A stretch of DNA of 64,000 nt, from contig DASUUH010000125.1 of NCBI GenBank assembly GCA_036374175.1, forward strand, positions 12,840 to 76,839, written 5' to 3'. Below, one piece after another: positions 59,891 through 64,000 of the stretch. The notes beneath the pieces were generated by a model that was given only the letters and a program-made list of their open reading frames with translations, ran no database searches and was not told the origin of the DNA. A program made the translations under genes and the position numbers. The stretch is from JASLBX01 sp036374175. GTDB lineage: Bacteria; Actinomycetota; Actinomycetes; Jiangellales; Jiangellaceae. Within the stretch, counting starts at the first letter, position 1. Every line of letters begins with the position of its first letter.

Positions 59891-62079
59891 GCCTTCTCCA
59901 GATAGTCACGCTCTTCCGCGCCGAGGGCTGCGACGGCCGCCGCGAGGTCCGGGTGCCGCTCCAATTCGGGATCGGACGTGACGACAGAGCCCGCTGCCTC
60001 GCGGGCGATCATGATCAGGTTCTCATCGCGAAGAACTCGCAGCAGCCGCAGGCTCGAGCGCCGACCCGACTGCTCGACGCCGAGGATGTCGCCCTCGCGG
60101 CGCTGCTCGAGGTCGACCTGGGCCAGGTAGAAGCCGTCACGCGACTTGGCAACCGCGTCGAGCCGATCACGCGCCGCGGTGCCGGCGGGCACGTCGGTGA
60201 CCAGCAGGCACAGCCCGGGAATGTCGCTGCGGCCGATGCGGCCCCGCAGCTGGTGAAGCTGGGAGACTCCGAACCGAGTCGCGTCCATCACAACCATCAT
60301 GGATGCGGTCGGCACGTCGACCCCGACCTCGATGACGGTGGTCGCGACAAGCACCGGCACCTCGCCCGTTGAGAACCGGCGCATCGCTTCGTCTTTGTCA
60401 TCGGGCGCCATCCGGCCGTGCAGAATGCCAACCGGCACGTCGGCCAGGGGCCCGGCACGCAGCATCTCGGCGACGTCCATCACCGCTACCGGACGCCCGG
60501 GCCCGCCTGCTGGGCCGTCCCCGTCGTCTGCGCCGTTGTCGAGGTCGCCGCCGATCCGCGGGCACACCACATATACGCGGTGGCCTGCGCCGACCTCCTC
60601 ACGCACCCGCTGCCAGGCCCGATCGAGGTACTGCGGCTTCTCAGCGGCGGGCACGACGTGGGTCTGGATGTCGGCCCGTCCGGCAGGCAGCTCACTCATC
60701 GTCGACACCCGCAGGTCGCCGAACACCGTTATCGCAACCGTGCGGGGAATCGGTGTGGCTGTCATGACCAGCACATGCGGGCGGGTATTGGCCGGTCCCT
60801 TTTCGGCTAGCGCGGCCCGCTGTTCGACGCCGAATCTGTGCTGTTCGTCGACTACCACGAGCCCCAGATCGGCGAACTGCACATGCTCTTCCAGCAGTGC
60901 GTGGGTACCCACCACAATGCCGGCCGGCCCCGACGCAGCCGCCAACAGCGCCGCACGCCGTGGGGCAGCTGGCATCGACCCGGTGAGCAGCGCAATCTGG
61001 GTACCGACCTCGGAGCCGCCCAGCATGCCGCCCTCGGCCAGCGGGCCCATCAGCTGGCTGAGCGTGCGGTAATGCTGGTGGGCCAGCACCTCCGTGGGCG
61101 CCAGCAGGGCCGCCTGGCCACCGGCGTCGACGACCTGCAACATCGCCCGCAGTGCGACCACGGTCTTGCCGCTGCCGACCTCGCCCTGCAGCAGCCGGTG
61201 CATGGGATGGCGTTGAGCCAGGTCGGCGGCGATCTCGTCGCCCACCTCGACTTGCGCCTTGGTCAGTTCGAACGGCAGCTGGGCGTCGAAGAGGTCGCGA
61301 AGACCGTCGGCCCGCGACGGGCGCGTCGTGGCCGGTAAGGCCTCTACGCTGGCCCGGCGCCGGGCCAGCTCGACCTGCAGGACGAATGCCTCCTCGAAAC
61401 GCAGGCGGTGCTGGGCCTTCTCGACGTCCGCCATCGACTGCGGCTGGTGGATGACCCGCAGAGCCCGGTGAGCGTCCATCAGGCCGAGCCGCAGGCGCAG
61501 CGACGCGGGGATCGGTTCGGGAACGTAGTCGAGCTGGTCGAGCAAGGTGTCGACGCATTTCGAGATGCGCCAGGTGGGCAGCTTGGCGGTGGCGGGGTAC
61601 ACGGGGATCAACTGGCCCGCGAACGATGTGACCGCACGTGCTGCGTCTTCCATGTCATCGAGCATGTTGTAGTCGGGATGGGTGAGCTGGCGCTGGCGCT
61701 GATACTGCGACACCTTGCCGGCGAACAGCCCGATCCGGCCCGGCTGCAGCTGCCGCGCGTGCGAGGACAAGAACCGCTCTGACTTGCCGAAAAAGGTCAG
61801 CGACAGTTCGCCGTACCCGTCGGTGACCAGGGCTTCGAGCATCCAGCCCCGGCGGGACCGCATCGGTCGCAGCTGAGCTGTCTTCACTCGAGCCAGGACG
61901 GTGACGTGCTCGTCGACCCGCAACGCGTCGAGCTCGGTCAGCTCGCCGCGCTTTTCGTAGCGGCGGGGGTAGTGACGCAGCAGGTCGCCCGCAATGTGCA
62001 GGTCGAGCGAGTCAGCCAGCGCCTTTGCGGTCTTCTGGCCGAGCAGGCGCTCGAGCGGGTCGTTGAACGACAGGCCCAC
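59887..62079 (-). CDS. recG: ATP-dependent DNA helicase RecG
   Basis: A 730-residue RecG, which moves replication forks and Holliday junctions. An N-terminal wedge (OB) domain is followed by helicase motifs GEVGSGKTVVALRAM (Walker A) and DEQHRFGVEQR (DEQH box), and TTVIEVGVDVPTASMMVV. GTG 62079 overlaps the fakA stop by one base. Confidence 0.96.
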   Translation of the reverse strand: MGLSFNDPLERLLGQKTAKALADSLDLHIAGDLLRHYPRRYEKRGELTELDALRVDEHVTVLARVKTAQLRPMRSRRGWMLEALVTDGYGELSLTFFGKSERFLSSHARQLQPGRIGLFAGKVSQYQRQRQLTHPDYNMLDDMEDAARAVTSFAGQLIPVYPATAKLPTWRISKCVDTLLDQLDYVPEPIPASLRLRLGLMDAHRALRVIHQPQSMADVEKAQHRLRFEEAFVLQVELARRRASVEALPATTRPSRADGLRDLFDAQLPFELTKAQVEVGDEIAADLAQRHPMHRLLQGEVGSGKTVVALRAMLQVVDAGGQAALLAPTEVLAHQHYRTLSQLMGPLAEGGMLGGSEVGTQIALLTGSMPAAPRRAALLAAASGPAGIVVGTHALLEEHVQFADLGLVVVDEQHRFGVEQRAALAEKGPANTRPHVLVMTATPIPRTVAITVFGDLRVSTMSELPAGRADIQTHVVPAAEKPQYLDRAWQRVREEVGAGHRVYVVCPRIGGDLDNGADDGDGPAGGPGRPVAVMDVAEMLRAGPLADVPVGILHGRMAPDDKDEAMRRFSTGEVPVLVATTVIEVGVDVPTASMMVVMDATRFGVSQLHQLRGRIGRSDIPGLCLLVTDVPAGTAARDRLDAVAKSRDGFYLAQVDLEQRREGDILGVEQSGRRSSLRLLRVLRDENLIMIAREAAGSVVTSDPELERHPDLAAAVAALGAEERDYLEKA

Positions 62080-63704
62080 TACTCCACCCCAATCAGCAGC
62101 GGGTACCTGGCCTGGCCACCCGCGTAGACGACGGTGTCGACCTCTGGGTGTTCAGCATGCACGACCCCGCCGACAGCATCTGCGAGCGGACCGTCGGCGT
62201 CCTGACCGGTCACCAAGGTCACCAGCTCTCCGCCGACCGCGAGCATCCGTTGCACGACCTCCGTGGCAACCCCGGCCAGGTCAGAACCGATGATCGCGAA
62301 GTCGCCCTCAACCACACCGAGCACGTCGCCTGGGTGGCAAACCCCCGCAGACGTGACCGCCTCACGAGCCGCGATCGTGACGGCCCCATGTCTGGTGCGG
62401 CCGGCTGCGGATGTCATAGCGACAACATCGGTGTCGAACGCCCGGCCGGGCTCGTGAACCGCGACCGCCGCCAGCCCCTGAACCTGCACAGTTGTCGGAA
62501 TTACGGCCACTCGCAGGCCGTGAGACCTCGCCTCGGCAGCCGCCGCCTCCGCCACCGGGATGCCGTCCCGATCGTTGGGCAGCAACACCACCTCGGCGAC
62601 GCCGCACTCGCGGATCGTCTCGAGCATCTCCGCCGTGGACGGGCGCCGGCCGACGGGTGTGCGGACGACCGTGGCGCCCGCCGACTCGAACAGCTCGGCC
62701 AGCCCGTCGCCCGCGGCGAATGCCACAACTGCGCGTCCGGTCCGGGCCGGCGCCGGTGTCTGATCGGGCAGGTAGGTAATCCGGATCTGGCGCGGCCGGC
62801 CGGCGGTGATGCCTGCCTCGATGGCGGCGCCCGGATCGTCAACATGGACGTGGACGTTCCACAGCGCGCTCGCGCCGCTGCCACCGCCGACGACGAGAAG
62901 AGAATCACCGAGCGGCTCCAGCGCGGCGCGCAGCGCGGGTATCGCAGCCTCATTGGCGTCGAGAAAGTACATGACCTCGTAGGCCGGCCCGGACAACGCC
63001 GGCTCAGGTGCTGTGAGCATCACTTCAGGCACACCGTGGAAAGCCAGTTCCCGGGGCCGCGGCAGCGGCCGGCGGCCGGTGAGCACCGTGTCGAAGGCGT
63101 CGAGAACCACCGTCAACCCGCGGCCGCCCGCGTCGACGACACCCGCCCGCTTCAGAACATCGAGCAGGTCGGGTGTGCGTTCGAGCGCCTCGCGCGCGCC
63201 GCGGGCGGCCGCCAGGGCGACGGCCGGCAGCGAGGCCTTGCCGCTCAGGGCTGCCTTTGCTGCCTCCGCGGCCGCGCGGGCGACGGTCAAGATGGTTCCC
63301 TCGACCGGCTTGGCAACCGCCGCATACCCGTCGCGCGCCGCCCGATCCAGCGCTGCGACCAGCGCGGCGGCGTCGCTGCCAGGTGCTGCCGATGCGAAGA
63401 CCTCCGCAACCCCCCGCAGCATCTGAGCCATGATCACGCCAGAGTTGCCCCGCGCGCCGAGCAATGCCCCCCGCGCAGCAGCGGCCATGACGCTCGCGAG
63501 CGTGCCGTCCTCTCGAGCCGCTGCAGCCTCCGCGGCGTGCGTCGCGGACTCCATGGTCAGATACAGGTTCGTTCCAGTGTCGCCGTCCGGGACCGGGTAG
63601 ACGTTGAGGGCATCGATCTCCTCGCGGGCCTCCGCAAGGCCCTCTAAGGCCGCCTGGCACCATCGGAGGGCGACTCGTGCGTCCAGCACCGGCTCTCGCG
63701 TCAT
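62079..63704 (-). CDS. fakA: Fatty-acid kinase subunit FakA-like (DhaL domain) protein
   Basis: A 541-residue DAK2/YloV protein. The N-terminal DhaL domain has the metal-binding VYPVPDGDTGTNLYLTM; the C-terminal FakB-type/DegV-interacting region follows. In Firmicutes FakA with FakB phosphorylates exogenous fatty acids. GAGGAAGG lies before ATG 63704; the open frame to 63773 is not used. Divergent from rpmB. Confidence 0.85.
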   Translation of the reverse strand: MTREPVLDARVALRWCQAALEGLAEAREEIDALNVYPVPDGDTGTNLYLTMESATHAAEAAAAREDGTLASVMAAAARGALLGARGNSGVIMAQMLRGVAEVFASAAPGSDAAALVAALDRAARDGYAAVAKPVEGTILTVARAAAEAAKAALSGKASLPAVALAAARGAREALERTPDLLDVLKRAGVVDAGGRGLTVVLDAFDTVLTGRRPLPRPRELAFHGVPEVMLTAPEPALSGPAYEVMYFLDANEAAIPALRAALEPLGDSLLVVGGGSGASALWNVHVHVDDPGAAIEAGITAGRPRQIRITYLPDQTPAPARTGRAVVAFAAGDGLAELFESAGATVVRTPVGRRPSTAEMLETIRECGVAEVVLLPNDRDGIPVAEAAAAEARSHGLRVAVIPTTVQVQGLAAVAVHEPGRAFDTDVVAMTSAAGRTRHGAVTIAAREAVTSAGVCHPGDVLGVVEGDFAIIGSDLAGVATEVVQRMLAVGGELVTLVTGQDADGPLADAVGGVVHAEHPEVDTVVYAGGQARYPLLIGVE

Positions 63705-63763
63705 GACCTTCCTCGGCTGGGGCTCTGTGGAAGCGTAGCCGCCTGCGGACACATGGCAGCAGT

Positions 63764-63828
63764 TTGGGTTCACCGGCTCTTACCGGGTATCCTGCTGCGG
63801 TTGCCCGCGGCGGGGCTTCGCCGCTGGG
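63764..63828 (+). promoter_or_regulatory. rpmB promoter and leader hairpin
   Basis: TTGGGT (63764-63769), 18 bases, TATCCT (63788-63793) resembles a sigma-70 type promoter. The leader then holds a hairpin, CCC + GCGGCG (63804-63812) with CGCCGC + T + GGG (63819-63828). It lies 45 bases before the rpmB start and could be a control element for L28, but this is only structure-based. Confidence 0.4.
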
Positions 63829-63873
63829 TGCGCCAATGTCGTCACCTCAACATCTACCCGCTAGGAGTCTCCC

Positions 63874-64000
63874 GTGGCTGCCAACTGCGACGTCTGTGGC
63901 AAGGGCCCGGGCTTCGGCAACTCGATCTCGCACTCGCACCGCCGGACGCCCCGTCGCTGGAACCCGAACATCCAGACCGTGCGCACGACCGTGGGCGGCA
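63874..64000 (+). CDS. rpmB: 50S ribosomal protein L28 (5' part, runs off the window)
   Basis: The GTG at 63874, with AGGAG six bases upstream, opens VAANCDVCGKGPGFGNSISH, the start of ribosomal protein L28. The Cys pair CDVC suggests a zinc-binding (C+) form. 42 codons lie in the window and the 3' end is outside. Divergent from fakA, the usual rpmB-fakA-recG arrangement. Confidence 0.95.
   Translation, partial: MAANCDVCGKGPGFGNSISHSHRRTPRRWNPNIQTVRTTVGG

Noticed and set aside
1..64000. Prophage, insertion sequence or CRISPR array
   Set aside because: No integrase, transposase, terminal repeats or regularly spaced repeats were seen.

Overview
The window is high-GC DNA from an actinobacterium, with dense genes, many GTG starts and 4-base ATGA/GTGA overlaps. 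The strongest marker is the right third: fakA-recG-rsmD-coaD-sepIVA-like-DUF177-rpmF-rnc-mutM-acyP-smc, then ftsY and amtB-glnB-glnD, all read leftward. This is the classic actinomycete housekeeping block. The exact genus cannot be fixed from sequence alone; a Jiangellales or Nocardioidales-like soil actinomycete is a reasonable guess. No tRNA, rRNA, CRISPR array, phage integrase or transposase was found.

Region 1 (1-11.2 kb): a ketopantoate-reductase-like gene, a dienelactone hydrolase, a VOC protein, a translationally coupled pair in which a metzincin-like protease and a smaller protein share a related domain, then a compact stressosome operon rsbR-rsbS-rsbT-rsbX-rsbU without an adjacent sigma factor. 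A folE plus FAD-oxidoreductase operon follows; its promoter lies inside a large dyad.

Region 2 (11.2-21.8 kb): a DUF6519-type protein whose 3' end runs antisense into a NarL-type two-component system, a membrane protein, an ECF41 (SigJ-like) sigma factor, a TetR/FAD-oxidoreductase pair with three operator-like palindromes, a small membrane protein with an NAD(P)-binding epimerase, and an MFS transporter pseudogene.

Region 3 (21.8-29.2 kb): the most intriguing block. Two different ATP-grasp ligases, two serine esterases and a GCS2-type glutamate-cysteine-ligase homologue are packed together, next to a TrpB2-type PLP enzyme. It looks like an uncharacterised amide-bond-forming pathway.

Region 4 (29.3-35.2 kb): the nitrogen-control operon amtB-glnB-glnD, ftsY and a small membrane protein.

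Region 5 (35.3-51 kb): an accessory segment between ftsY and smc. It holds a large secreted PIG-L deacetylase, a GH4 glycosidase with a DeoR repressor, a divergent PfkB kinase with a sugar ABC importer (no ATPase), a secreted BNR/sialidase-like protein, and a SNF2 helicase-SWIM zinc-finger pair. DeoR-type operator repeats lie between repressor and kinase.

Region 6 (51-64 kb): the conserved smc-to-fakA housekeeping block, with the start of rpmB diverging at the right edge. No stretch longer than about 300 bases lacks a gene; the longest gaps (46919-47150 and 33278-33465) hold promoters or nothing recognisable.
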